28,706 bases of DNA from JAXGTD01 sp040775095 (lineage in GTDB: Bacteria; Pseudomonadota; Gammaproteobacteria; Chromatiales; Chromatiaceae). The stretch covers positions 1 through 28,706 of the forward strand of contig JAXGTD010000043.1 of NCBI GenBank assembly GCA_040775095.1. The letters run 5' to 3'. This document shows, in pieces, positions 8,121 through 17,172 of the stretch (position 1 is the first letter of the stretch; each line of letters opens with the position of its first letter). Under the pieces are notes generated by a model, which ran no database searches, was not told the DNA's origin, and worked only from the letters and a program-made list of their open reading frames with translations. Made by a program: the position numbers and the translations under genes.

Positions 8121-9185
8121 ATGGTCGAGCGGCTCGTACTCAAACCCTCTCGATTGGCGCTGCGTCGCACCTGGCGCGGTGCCCGCGGCCGCGTGCGAGC
8201 GCGCGCCGGTTGGCTGGTCAGCGTTTCGGCCGGCGCCACGCGTGGCTATGGCGACTGTGCGCCGCTGCCCGAGGCTGGCACCGAGCCCCTCGATGCGGCG
8301 CGGGCGCGGCTGAGCCATTGGCGGGCACGGATCGCGGCGGGCGCATCACTCCAGGCCCTGCTCGGCGAGCTATGGCGTGGGTTGCCATCGCCAACCCCGG
8401 CCGCGGACTGCGCCCTGGAGAGCGCGTTGCTCGACCTCGGCGCGCGCCGCGCCGGGCTGACGCTGCGGCGGCTGTTGTCGCCGATGGCCACGGACCGGGT
8501 TGCGGTGAACGCCGCGCTCGGCCCCCTGTCCGAGCTGACGCCGGCATTGCTGGCCGCCGCCCTGGACGATGGCTATCGCGTGCTCAAGCTCAAGGTCGGT
8601 GTCGACGCGCCGGCGCTGGAGATCGCGCGTCTGCGCTTGATGCTGGCGGGCCTGTCGGCGGGGGTGCGCATCCGGCTCGACGCCAATGGGGCCTGGTCGT
8701 TGGGCGAGGCGCGCGACTGGATCGCCGCCCTGAATGATCTGCCCATCGACAGCGTCGAGGAGCCCCTGCGCGATTGGTCGGACCCGGCCCTGCGGACGCT
8801 GCAGGCCAGTGCCGGGTTTGCGCTGGCCCTGGACGAGTCGCTGCCCGGACGCGGTTGGCCGATCGACCCGGTCGGTCTGCCGGTGCGGCGTATCGTGCTC
8901 AAGCCCGCGGTGATCGGCGGGCTGCGCCCGACCCTCGCGCTGGCCCGCGCGGCCATCGCCGCCGGGCGGGAGGTGGTGCTGACCAGCCTCGTGGAGTCGG
9001 CGGCTGGCCTGTGGGCCGGGGCCCAGCTCGCCGCCGCGCTCGACAGCCCGTTGGCCCATGGCCTGGCGACCGCGCACTGGCTTGCGCGCGACCTCGGTGA
9101 AGCGCCGACGCCGCAACGCGGCGCGATCAGGCTGTCGGACACGCCGGGCAGCGGTTTCGAGCCAGCGCGGCGTGAAGGGGACTAG
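8121..9185 (+). CDS. menC: o-Succinylbenzoate synthase (MenC), enolase superfamily
   Basis: MenC dehydrates SHCHC to o-succinylbenzoate in menaquinone synthesis. The enolase-superfamily residues are in order. From the start used here they are the KLK pair (Lys156/Lys158), metal ligands Asp187 (RLDANGAW), Glu213 or Glu214 (SVEEPL) and Asp238 (ALDES), and the second catalytic Lys261 (VLKPAVIGGL). The length of 354 residues is in the family range. Several ATGs are possible (8043, 8106, 8121); the last was chosen because homology begins at about LVLKPSRL. The sequence resembles the proteobacterial MenC lineage, but dipeptide epimerases share this scaffold. The MenH-like gene 12 bases downstream strongly favours MenC. 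Confidence 0.85.
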   Translation: MVERLVLKPSRLALRRTWRGARGRVRARAGWLVSVSAGATRGYGDCAPLPEAGTEPLDAARARLSHWRARIAAGASLQALLGELWRGLPSPTPAADCALESALLDLGARRAGLTLRRLLSPMATDRVAVNAALGPLSELTPALLAAALDDGYRVLKLKVGVDAPALEIARLRLMLAGLSAGVRIRLDANGAWSLGEARDWIAALNDLPIDSVEEPLRDWSDPALRTLQASAGFALALDESLPGRGWPIDPVGLPVRRIVLKPAVIGGLRPTLALARAAIAAGREVVLTSLVESAAGLWAGAQLAAALDSPLAHGLATAHWLARDLGEAPTPQRGAIRLSDTPGSGFEPARREGD

Positions 9186-9197
9186 CCGGCGAGGATC

Positions 9198-10154
9198 ATG
9201 GCAAGCCTGTGGACCGCCCTGCCGAACCGCATTCCGACACGACAGCGCGTCGCTGGACCGATCCGGGCGCCGGGGCGCGCCGGCAGCCGGGCTCGGACCC
9301 GCCAGAGCAGGCCCCCCCACGTGCCCGGAACTGAATCCTACATTGAGCTCGGCGGATTGCATGCCAGATGGCTGGGCAGCGGGGCGCCGGGCGCTGAGCC
9401 CAGCTGGGCCGTCTTTCACGGCTTCACCGGCACCGGCGAGGATTGGCGATCGCCGTGGCCGGCCGACCTGCCCGCGCTGGCCATCGATCTGCCGGGCCAT
9501 GGGCGCAGCCGGGACCCCGCGGGCGGGTTCCGCGATGAGATCCAGGCCCTGCTCGAGGCGTTGCCCGTTGCGATCGACCGGCTTGCCGGATACTCGCTCG
9601 GCGGCCGTGTCGCGCTCGCGCTGCTTCAAGCCGCGCCGCGGCGCTTTCAAGCCCTCACCATCCTCTCCGCCCACCCGGGCCTGGACGATGCGACGCGGCG
9701 CGGCGCCCGCCGCGTCGCTGACCAACGTTGGATCGCACTGCTGCGAGACCAGGGCATCGCCGCCTTTGCCGATGCCTGGCAGGCACAGCCGCTGTTCGCC
9801 AGTCAGTCGCGGCTGCCCGCCCGGGTGCTCGCCGCGCAACGCGCGCGTCGCCTGGCCCAACGCCCCGAGGGACTCGCCCGCTGCCTCGCCAGTCTCGGTC
9901 TGGCGCAGATGCCGAGCTGCTGGGGGGCGTTGGCGGGCATGCGTGGGACGCTTCGCTGGGTCGTTGGCGCCGAGGACGTGAGGTTTCTCGCCATCGGTCG
10001 GCGCGTGGCCGCGCTGCGCCCCGGTACCGAGCTGCTCGTGTTGCCCGGCAGCGGCCACAATCCCCTGTTGGAGCGCCCGCGGGTCCTGCGTCGATGGCTG
10101 GGGTCCGCGTTGGGGGGGGACGGGCGCGCCCTCGGCGACGAGGCGTCTGAATAG
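9198..10154 (+). CDS. menH: MenH-type SHCHC synthase (alpha/beta hydrolase)
   Basis: MenH eliminates pyruvate from SEPHCHC to give SHCHC, the substrate of MenC encoded just upstream. The protein is an alpha/beta hydrolase with the MenH-type HGFTGTGEDW loop near residue 74 and nucleophile elbow GYSLGG (Ser133). Further on are FADAWQAQPLF (190-200), MPSCWGAL (238-245), an acid at Asp260 and His287 in GSGHNP. Positions count from the ATG at 9198. The first 41 residues are Arg/Pro-rich and not family-like. A GTG at 9321 would give 277 residues, nearer the usual 250-270, so the true start may be there. It converges with the membrane protein gene that ends at 10178. Confidence 0.85.
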   Translation: MASLWTALPNRIPTRQRVAGPIRAPGRAGSRARTRQSRPPHVPGTESYIELGGLHARWLGSGAPGAEPSWAVFHGFTGTGEDWRSPWPADLPALAIDLPGHGRSRDPAGGFRDEIQALLEALPVAIDRLAGYSLGGRVALALLQAAPRRFQALTILSAHPGLDDATRRGARRVADQRWIALLRDQGIAAFADAWQAQPLFASQSRLPARVLAAQRARRLAQRPEGLARCLASLGLAQMPSCWGALAGMRGTLRWVVGAEDVRFLAIGRRVAALRPGTELLVLPGSGHNPLLERPRVLRRWLGSALGGDGRALGDEASE

Positions 10155-10170
10155 GGGCCGACGCGCCCCG

Positions 10171-10187
10171 CGGGCGCTCAGCGCCCG
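10171..10187. terminator. Palindrome at the convergent gene junction
   Basis: CGGGCG and CGCCCG flank CTCAG in a 17-base palindrome. It sits where menH (+) and the flippase-like gene (-) converge, overlapping the latter's stop codon. It could end transcription from both sides. There is no U-run, so the call is weak. Confidence 0.25.
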
Positions 10188-11122
10188 GATCGACGGTCGA
10201 GCGGCAACAGTGCCAGTCCACCGAGCAGCAGTGTCGTGCCGAGCATGAACAGGTGCAGGTTGACCACCCCGGTCAGGGCCTGCTCGGGGGCGACGCCCAG
10301 GGGCACCATCGCGGCGACACCGGCCAGCTCGTAGGACCCCGCGCCGGCGATGCCGTGAAACGGCAGCACCGAGGAGAGCTCGGCGCCCATCACACCGGCC
10401 AGCACCCGCCAGAACGCGACCGGCACGAAGTGCTGCATCAGGGTCGCGAAGGCGAGGAACTTCGCCGTCCAGCTCAGCGTGGTCCACAAATAGATGCGTG
10501 CGACGCGCGAATCCCCGCTGGGTGCCGCGGTGGCGACAAAGCGCAGGGCCCGCAGCAGTGCGCCGTCGCCCTGCCGGCCCGCGGGCAGGAGGCTGCCGAT
10601 CCGGGCCAGGAGGGGTAACAGCGCCAGCCAGCCGAGCGCGGCCAGTGGCCAGACCCAGGATGGCTCGCGCAGCCACAGGATCAGGATCGCGACCAGCCCG
10701 AGGAAATGCAGGTCCAGCAGCCTGATCCAGATCAGCGAGGCGCCGGCCGACAGGAAGCCATGGCCGAACCAGCGCCGCATCAGCCAAGGGAAGACGACCT
10801 CGCCGGCGCGCATCGGCAGCAGATTGTTCGCGCTGTTGTGCAGCAACGACAGCCGCACCACGGTGGCGAAGCGCCCCGCCATCTGCGGTTGGAAGTACTC
10901 GTAGACCCGCACCGCCCGCAGCAGCCAGCTCAGCGCCGTCAGGATGAACAGCAGCGCCAGCGACAGCCAGGAGAGGCTGTGCCAGGGCGCCAGCAACGGC
11001 CCCCAGCCAACGCTGCGATCCACCGCGATGATCAGCGCCATCAGCAACGCCGCCCCGAGCAGCCAGTCGCGCGCGCGTCCGAGCTTGGGCAGGGCAGGGG
11101 GAGGGGGGGCGGACGATGTCAT
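10178..11122 (-). CDS. Lysylphosphatidylglycerol synthase TM-region/UPF0104 family protein
   Basis: This polytopic protein of 314 residues has about eight hydrophobic helices. It matches the membrane domain found in MprF and the YbhN/UPF0104 flippase-like group. Family-like features include SLLHNSANNLLPMRAGEVVFP near residues 92-112 and the FHGIAGAGSYELAG stretch near the C-terminus. It lacks the cytosolic aminoacyl-transferase domain of MprF, so it probably moves or senses a lipid or polyprenyl-linked substrate rather than lysylating lipids. The frame can open at a TTG at 11179, but ATG 11122 removes a Pro-rich non-family segment. It is convergent with menH. The substrate is unknown. Confidence 0.75.
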   Translation of the reverse strand: MTSSAPPPPALPKLGRARDWLLGAALLMALIIAVDRSVGWGPLLAPWHSLSWLSLALLFILTALSWLLRAVRVYEYFQPQMAGRFATVVRLSLLHNSANNLLPMRAGEVVFPWLMRRWFGHGFLSAGASLIWIRLLDLHFLGLVAILILWLREPSWVWPLAALGWLALLPLLARIGSLLPAGRQGDGALLRALRFVATAAPSGDSRVARIYLWTTLSWTAKFLAFATLMQHFVPVAFWRVLAGVMGAELSSVLPFHGIAGAGSYELAGVAAMVPLGVAPEQALTGVVNLHLFMLGTTLLLGGLALLPLDRRSGR

Positions 11123-11733
11123 CGCTTGGCGGTCTGTGGTGGTGGGTTGCGGCAGGCCGGGGCGCGGTCCGAAGGCCAATGTCGCGTTTGGGTGGGCGCA
11201 GCATACGCGAAGGACAACGCCGAATTAACCGAGAAAACGCGTAGTGCCATTCACCTGGCGGGCAACTTGCCAACGTCTCCAGAACGCGAACAAGCTCAGA
11301 CGTTTGCATCTGAGGCGAAGCGGTCAACTGCTCTTTCAAGGTTTGAGGCTTGGGTATCCCCACAAGATCGCGGCCGCCTCGGGGCGGTATGCCGGTTGCC
11401 AAACCGCTTTCGCAAAACCGGAGTGTCGCCCGCGCCCGGGAGCCAACGCCGACGGGTGTGGTTGGCCGGTCGGAGCCCGCTGGCGGGCGACCCGGCCGAG
11501 GTCGGCAGCGCGGCGGATGCGAGCGGTGCACCTGTCCATGACAAAGGCTGCCACCGCCTGTCTTTCGGAGCGATAACTGGGGGATGCCTCAGGATCCAAT
11601 GCGTTCTCCGCTCGCGCCTCGCGAGGTCCAGCGCTCCCGGTGACGCCCTATCGCGGATCATGGAGCAGTCCGGGACTCGTGCTCTTCCGACTGCTCGCCG
11701 TTGCTGCGATGGGTGGACGAAATCGTTGTCTCG
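11123..11733. other. 611-base stretch with no recognisable gene
   Basis: This lies between the start of the flippase-like gene and the stop of the lpxL-type gene. Short frames of 60-120 codons exist on both strands, but none has a recognisable motif, a convincing ribosome site or consistent codon use. The part at 11210-11350 is visibly less GC-rich than its surroundings. Small inverted repeats are present, such as AACGTCT/AGACGTT around 11272-11305. An 8-bp arm pair GAGCAGTC/GACTGCTC lies at 11663-11670 and 11689-11696, the latter 37 bases past the lpxL-type stop. It may be the residue of a decayed gene or element, plus the promoter of the flippase-like gene. Confidence 0.5.
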
Positions 11734-12684
11734 CTAGCCGGCGCCTGGGCCCTTGCGCCGGCGGCGCTCGGCGTAGATCGGCGTCTCGCCGGGCGGGCGC
11801 GTCTTGAAGCGGCGGTGTACCCAGAAGTACTGCGCCGGCATACTGCGCAGCCGCTCCTCGATGACGCGGTTCATCCGTGCCGTGTCGGCCTCGGCGTCCT
11901 CGGTTGGAAACCCGGCGAGGGGTGGGTCGAAGATCAGCTCCAGTCCCCGTCCGTCGGGCAGGAAGCGGGCGAACGTGGGAATGACCACCGCATCGGCCAG
12001 GCGCGCGATGCGGCCCAGGGTCGGTACCGTCGCGGCGGGGATGCCACAGAAGGGCGCGAAGGTACCACGGCGCGGCCCCGGGTCCTGGTCGGGCAGATAG
12101 AAGAACGGGGTGCCGCGCTTCATCTCGCGGATGAGCCCGCGCAGGTCGTCGTGCCGCTCCACCGGGATGCTGCCGAAGCGGGTGCGCCCCCGCTTGACCT
12201 GCGCGTCGATGACCGGGTTGCGGATGCGTTGGTACATGTACATGCCCGAATGCACCAGCGCGGTAAAGGCGGTGCCGCCAAGCTCGAGGCCGACGAAGTG
12301 CGGCACCAGCACGATCGCGGCCCGTCCCTCGGTGATGCAGCGGTCGATGTGCTCGCGGTTGCGTAGGGTCACGATGCGGGCAAGGCGCCGCGGACTCGCC
12401 CCCCAGCTCAGACCCTGGCACAGCGCCGCCTGGCCAAGAAACCCGAAATGGTCGCGCAGCAGCCCCTCGCGTTCGTGGTCCGAGCGCTCTGGCAGGCAGA
12501 TCGCGAGGTTGGTGCGCGCGACCTGAGCGCGCGCGCCGGCGAACGGGTACAGCGCGTGCCCGAGGCCCCGGCCGAGGGCGGAGAGGACGCGAAACGGCAG
12601 CAGCGCCAGCAGGCGGAACAGCCCGACGACGAGCCAGGCCGGCCAATGGCGGGGGTGGTAAAGGCCCAGGTTTCTCAATCGCAT
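11734..12684 (-). CDS. LpxL/HtrB-family lysophospholipid (lipid A) acyltransferase
   Basis: The 316-residue product is about the size of LpxL/LpxM, inner-membrane enzymes that add secondary acyl chains to Kdo2-lipid A. One N-terminal membrane helix lies around residues 14-32. The catalytic HX4E motif is HFVGLE (His129, Glu134). The family also shows RIRNPVID, PDQDPGP and, near the C-terminus, QYFWVHRRFKTRP. The N-terminus LYHPRHW resembles LpxL proteins and sets the start at 12684; a further ATG at 12711 would add nine residues. It lies downstream of tamA-tamB on the same strand, about 145 bases past the tamB stop. Whether it adds laurate, myristate or another chain cannot be told, so no gene symbol is given. 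Confidence 0.88.
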   Translation of the reverse strand: MRLRNLGLYHPRHWPAWLVVGLFRLLALLPFRVLSALGRGLGHALYPFAGARAQVARTNLAICLPERSDHEREGLLRDHFGFLGQAALCQGLSWGASPRRLARIVTLRNREHIDRCITEGRAAIVLVPHFVGLELGGTAFTALVHSGMYMYQRIRNPVIDAQVKRGRTRFGSIPVERHDDLRGLIREMKRGTPFFYLPDQDPGPRRGTFAPFCGIPAATVPTLGRIARLADAVVIPTFARFLPDGRGLELIFDPPLAGFPTEDAEADTARMNRVIEERLRSMPAQYFWVHRRFKTRPPGETPIYAERRRRKGPGAG

Positions 12685-12798
12685 CGGCCCTTGTCGAGGG
12701 TGAGGGGGCATACGCGCGGGTCGGCCCGCCGGGCGTATTGGGGGCTGCCGGGTCCAGGTGCCGCGCCTCGTTGGGCGGAAGAGCCGCCGGTGCGCCCC

Positions 12799-12818
12799 CG
12801 GCCCGCGGAAGCGGGCCG
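12799..12818 (-). terminator. Hairpin just after tamB
   Basis: A perfect 8-bp stem (12799-12806 with 12811-12818, CGGCCCGC/GCGGGCCG) closes a 4-base loop. It lies 11 bases past the tamB stop. No U-run follows. It may terminate or attenuate the tamA-tamB message before the lpxL-type gene. Confidence 0.4.
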
Positions 12819-12828
12819 TGGATGCGCA

Positions 12829-15800
12829 TCAGTTCTCGAACTTGAAGAAGACGTCTCCACCCTGCGAGTCGCCGGTCTCGGTCTGTAGCTCGATGTGTTT
12901 GGTCAGGTCGTAGCGCAGCTTGACCTTGTCGCCCTGATCGCCAAGGCTGCTCTCGTATTCCATGAACAGTTTCGGCGCGACATAGGTGCCGACCGACAGG
13001 GCCTGACTTTCTGCCGCGGCCCCCCGCTTGGGCGGAACGCCGGTGACCAGGTAAGTGGTGATCTCGGCTTGGGTCATGTTCGGGTCCGACTCGGAGAAGA
13101 ACGCCAGCTTCGGTTTGCGCAGGGTGCCGAGCACGCGCACACCGGCGGTGACGTCGCCGCCCTCGCGCTGGGCGTTGAGGATCAGCCCCGGGTTGTCGAT
13201 GGGCGTGTTCGCGAACACGACAATGCCCTGCTTGATGGTCAGCGGTCTGCCGATGCTCGTCAGCAGATCCGCGGCACCCGGGATCGCGAGGCGATCCCCC
13301 GGGATTGCGAGGCGATAGCTGCCGTCGACCACCTCCAGCTGACCGTCCCCGAGCATCGGCCTGCCTGGCTCCTGGGTGGCGTGCAGCGAGCCACGCAGCC
13401 TCCCGCGCAGGCCGAAGGCGTCGACCTTGACGCTGTTGCCCAACCTCACCAGCACATCGATGTGCAGCGGTGTCGGGTCGCTCTTGGTGCCCGCGTCTTC
13501 CATGACCACGTCCGGCGACGGCGAGATGGCGCCCGAGGGGATCGTGCGGGGCCGGATGTTGGCCTTCGGGATGCTGATCTCCCCTTGCAGTGCACCGCCG
13601 CCCGGGCCGAACCCGCCGCGCAGGTCGGTGGAGACCAATGCCATGTACTCCTTGCTGTCGGCCACCCTGAGGCGATCGCCCTTGACCGTGAAGTGCCCGC
13701 TCCAGCCGGCGCTGCCCTGGACACCGCCGCCGTCGATGCTCAGTTGCCCGCCGCCGACGTTGGCGCCGCCGTCCAGATCGAAGGCCCTGGGTCCGCGCGT
13801 GACCGCCGACAGGTTCAGCTCGGAGATCCGCAGGCCGATCAGCGGCACCCGGAGACCGACCCGGTTGACCACGACCCGGCCCTGGACCTCCGGCCCCGTC
13901 AGGGTGCCGCCGATCCGGAGGTTGGCATCCACGCCGCCGCTGACATCGGTCAGGTCGGGCACCAGGTTCGAGATGCGCGCCAGATTCTCCAGCCGCGCAT
14001 CGAGGCTGCCCCGCACTGTCTGCGCCTCCCCGCCGGCGAGTCGGAAACCGGGCAGCGACAGCTTGCCGTTGGCGCGGCCCAGGCCCTGCAGCGGAAGCGC
14101 CAGGGTGGCGTCGAGGCCGCCGCGCCCGGAGCGCAGGTCCAGACGCGTGCCGGCGAACACGATCTTGTCGGCCGTGTCCGGCAGCGCGACCTGGACGTCT
14201 CCACTCGGGACCTCCACCGTGGCGCTCCCGTCGAGTATGCTGTCGCTGGCCTTGAACCGCGCCTTCGCGCGGACGAAGCCCTTCATCACCGTCATCTCGG
14301 GCAGCAACGGGTTGAGCAGGCCCAGGTCGATGCGGCCGATGTCGAGCGAGGCGTCGAACTGGCCGGGCCGCTCCTGGGCAAAGCTGGCACAGCCGCCGGA
14401 GCTCTTGCCGTCACCGATGCACAGCGGCCCGGCGTTGACCCGACCCTGATCGAGCGAAAAATCCGCCGGTCGCTGCAGGCCCCAGGTGCCTGCCACCTGG
14501 GTGGCCAGACTCAGCTTCTGCAGCGATCCCCGATAGCTGCCCCCATCGGTCGACTTCAGCGCCCCGGTTGCTGTCAGGCCCAGCGCGAGCGGGCTGCCGG
14601 CCAACGCCAGCTCGAGCCGGTGCGAGGCCATGCTGCCGGTGCCGCGCACGCGCAGGGTGTCGAAGCGCTGGCCACCGGCGATGAGCTGCTCCGCGTCGAT
14701 GTCGATGCGAAAGGCGTCGCCCTCGCCCAATCCGACGTCGGCGTTGCCGGCGATCTGCTCGATGCCCTGGCCGTTGAGCTCGACATCGCGTGCGTCGAGC
14801 TTGAGGTTTACGCGTGGGGCCTCGAGGGTGCCGCTGATGCGCCCGTCGGCGGCGAGCCGACCCTTGGCATCCGGGAGCACCGCGCCGAGATCGGGCGAGT
14901 CGATGCGAAAGCCGAAGTCGAGCCGATCGCCCGCGCGGCCCTTGACGCTGACTTGCGTGTCGCCGGAGCCGGCGATCAGCTCGCGTACCTCGATGTCCTT
15001 GCCTTGCATGGCCAGATCCGCGACGACCCGCACCGGGTAGCCGCGCAGGGTGCCCCCGAAGTCCTTGATCCGCGCGCCCAGATCCGCACCCGCCGCGGTC
15101 AGCTCGCCCTGGCTGCTGAAGCTGCCCGAGAGCCGGCCCGGCCACGCCGGGTCGTACTGGCCGGGGTCGATATCGGTGATGTCGATCTCGGTGTTCCAGG
15201 CGACCGCCGGTGCCCAGGCAACGTCGGCCTGGCCAGCGACCCGACCGCCGAGGCCGTCGAGGTTCAGGGCCTCGATCCGCGCCGCCTCGCCGGTGCCGGT
15301 TCCGCGGACGTGGAGCTTGGCCGGGGGATAGGCGGCGAGGTTGGCGTCGGCGTCGAGCTGGAAGCCAAAACCCTGCGCCAGGCCGCCTTTGGAGCTGGCC
15401 GCCAGTGCGATTCGTCCCGCCAGCCCCTGCCACTGACGGCCCGGATCGATATCGGTGGCGTTCAGGGTCAGATCCCAGTCGAGTGCCGGGTCCCAGGTGA
15501 GGTCACCACCACCCTCGAGCAGCCCGCCCAGGGTCTCCACGCTCAGGGTTGTGATGCGCGCCGCCTTGTCGGTGCCGGTACCCGCGAGATTGACCACCGC
15601 GGGCGGATAGGCGGCCAGTTCGGCGTTGAGCTTGAGCTTGTAATCGAAGCCATCGTCGAGTCCACCCTTGCTCTCGGCCTTGAGCGCGAGCTCACCCGCG
15701 AGCCCAGGCCACTGGTGGCCGGGGTCGATCTGCGCCGCCGCCAGTGCCAGGTCCCAGCTCAGCACGGGTGTCCAGGCGAGGCGCCCCTTGCCGGTCAGAC

Positions 15801-17172
15801 GTCCGCCAAGGGTATCGATTGTCAGTTCCTGGATGTGGGTCGAGCCCGCGTCGCCGTCGCCATCGAGCGCGAGCACGGTTTCCGGGATCCCGGCGCCGAG
15901 GGCGTCGGCACGCAGGCGATAGGTGAATGCGTCGAGGGTGCCGTCGGCATCGACCCGGCCCTTTGGCGATTCGGCGATGGCCTCGCCCGTCAGCGGCCAG
16001 CGCAGGTGCTCCCAGACGCCGGCCAGCTCGAAGCGCACGTCGGGGTGACCGACATCCACTCTGCCGTCGAGGTCGAGCATCGCGCCGGACTTGGTCTCGT
16101 TGAGCCGCACGGCGCGGATGTCGAGCACCCTGTCCTTCCAGTTGAGGTCCAGCTCGGCGCTCAGCTTGCCGAAGTCGGGCAGGTCCGCGGCGTCTCCGGA
16201 GAGCTGTCCCTTCAGGTCTGCATCCTCGAGTGTGCCGCGGGTCGTCAACCGCGCCTGCAGGTTCACGGGCGGGGCGTCGGCGACGATCCGCGGGAGATCC
16301 ACGCGCGTGAGCTCGAGCTCGCCCTCCCAGCTCGGGGCCTTCAGCAGCGAGTCGATCCGGGCATCGAGGGAGAGATCGATGGAGCCGCTGACCCGGTGGC
16401 GCACCAGCAGCGATGCGAGATCACCCGTCACGGAACCGCTTCCGCGCAGTGCCATGGCCGGGGCCCGTTCGAGCGTCCAGCTCAGGTCCAGCCGCAGTGG
16501 GTAGTCGCCGTGCAGCTGCGCCTGGCCCGTGGCGGAGGCGTCGACCAGCGGCTCGGGCAGCCTCACGGCCAGCCGGCGCAGCGCGACCTCCTCGCCGAGG
16601 GCGGTCGCGGACAACTCGGCGCGTTCGAGCCGGAATGCGGCCTCCGGCGGCGCGCCGGTCTGGTTGAAGCGCAGACGCTCGACCAGCACATGGTCCAGCT
16701 CGACGCCGATCGGCAGCGAAATGCGCGGCAGCTCGAATGGCTCGGATGTCTGCTCCGGCGACGCCGCGGCGAGGATATCGATATCGCGCGCGGACAGCTC
16801 GTGCACCTGGACCCGCCAGCCCAGCAGCGCGGACGGGCTCCAGTCCAGATCGATGCCGCCGACACCCAGGTCGAGGCCCGGCAGGCTCACGCGCAGGTCC
16901 CGCAGGTGCAGCGCGCCGAGCAGGCGCCCACGCACCTGGCCGACTTCAAGCACCCCGGGCGCGAAGTCGTCCACCGCGGCGATGGCCAGGCGCAGGCCCG
17001 TTTGCGTGCCCAGCACGAAGCCGGCCAACACCAACGCCAGTACCAGAATCTGAGCCAGCATCCACAGCAGCAGCCGCCCCGCGCGAGCGCGGCGGCGGGG
17101 CTTGGCGACCGGGGCCGGATCCGCCGGCGCGGCAGTGTCACCGGCGGGGCTGGGCGTGTCGGTGTCGGTCAC
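12829..17172 (-). CDS. tamB: TamB, inner-membrane subunit of the translocation and assembly module
   Basis: TamB is anchored in the inner membrane and spans the periplasm as a long beta-rich groove to TamA, helping insert outer-membrane proteins or carry lipids. The product is 1447 residues. Residues 1-30 are polar and Pro/Ala-rich, followed by a KPRRRARAGR basic patch and one membrane helix (about 36-58). The rest is repetitive beta-strand sequence, ending in the DUF490 domain whose last residues are VFFKFEN, the expected aromatic-ended strand. Three tandem units of about 92-94 residues lie in the middle (15050-15930). The GTG start overlaps the tamA stop by four bases (GTGA). Longer in-frame starts lie inside tamA and were rejected. 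A long antisense frame across the gene is a GC artefact. Confidence 0.93.
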   Translation of the reverse strand: MTDTDTPSPAGDTAAPADPAPVAKPRRRARAGRLLLWMLAQILVLALVLAGFVLGTQTGLRLAIAAVDDFAPGVLEVGQVRGRLLGALHLRDLRVSLPGLDLGVGGIDLDWSPSALLGWRVQVHELSARDIDILAAASPEQTSEPFELPRISLPIGVELDHVLVERLRFNQTGAPPEAAFRLERAELSATALGEEVALRRLAVRLPEPLVDASATGQAQLHGDYPLRLDLSWTLERAPAMALRGSGSVTGDLASLLVRHRVSGSIDLSLDARIDSLLKAPSWEGELELTRVDLPRIVADAPPVNLQARLTTRGTLEDADLKGQLSGDAADLPDFGKLSAELDLNWKDRVLDIRAVRLNETKSGAMLDLDGRVDVGHPDVRFELAGVWEHLRWPLTGEAIAESPKGRVDADGTLDAFTYRLRADALGAGIPETVLALDGDGDAGSTHIQELTIDTLGGRLTGKGRLAWTPVLSWDLALAAAQIDPGHQWPGLAGELALKAESKGGLDDGFDYKLKLNAELAAYPPAVVNLAGTGTDKAARITTLSVETLGGLLEGGGDLTWDPALDWDLTLNATDIDPGRQWQGLAGRIALAASSKGGLAQGFGFQLDADANLAAYPPAKLHVRGTGTGEAARIEALNLDGLGGRVAGQADVAWAPAVAWNTEIDITDIDPGQYDPAWPGRLSGSFSSQGELTAAGADLGARIKDFGGTLRGYPVRVVADLAMQGKDIEVRELIAGSGDTQVSVKGRAGDRLDFGFRIDSPDLGAVLPDAKGRLAADGRISGTLEAPRVNLKLDARDVELNGQGIEQIAGNADVGLGEGDAFRIDIDAEQLIAGGQRFDTLRVRGTGSMASHRLELALAGSPLALGLTATGALKSTDGGSYRGSLQKLSLATQVAGTWGLQRPADFSLDQGRVNAGPLCIGDGKSSGGCASFAQERPGQFDASLDIGRIDLGLLNPLLPEMTVMKGFVRAKARFKASDSILDGSATVEVPSGDVQVALPDTADKIVFAGTRLDLRSGRGGLDATLALPLQGLGRANGKLSLPGFRLAGGEAQTVRGSLDARLENLARISNLVPDLTDVSGGVDANLRIGGTLTGPEVQGRVVVNRVGLRVPLIGLRISELNLSAVTRGPRAFDLDGGANVGGGQLSIDGGGVQGSAGWSGHFTVKGDRLRVADSKEYMALVSTDLRGGFGPGGGALQGEISIPKANIRPRTIPSGAISPSPDVVMEDAGTKSDPTPLHIDVLVRLGNSVKVDAFGLRGRLRGSLHATQEPGRPMLGDGQLEVVDGSYRLAIPGDRLAIPGAADLLTSIGRPLTIKQGIVVFANTPIDNPGLILNAQREGGDVTAGVRVLGTLRKPKLAFFSESDPNMTQAEITTYLVTGVPPKRGAAAESQALSVGTYVAPKLFMEYESSLGDQGDKVKLRYDLTKHIELQTETGDSQGGDVFFKFEN

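Noticed and set aside
8370..11531. A 1053-codon minus-strand frame over menC, menH and the flippase-like gene
   Set aside because: It crosses three genes with strong motifs and its translation is Arg/Gln/Pro-rich without domains.
11296..11661. A 121-codon minus frame in the gap between lpxL-type and flippase-like genes
   Set aside because: There is no ribosome site, no motif, and overlapping frames of similar length exist in all phases.
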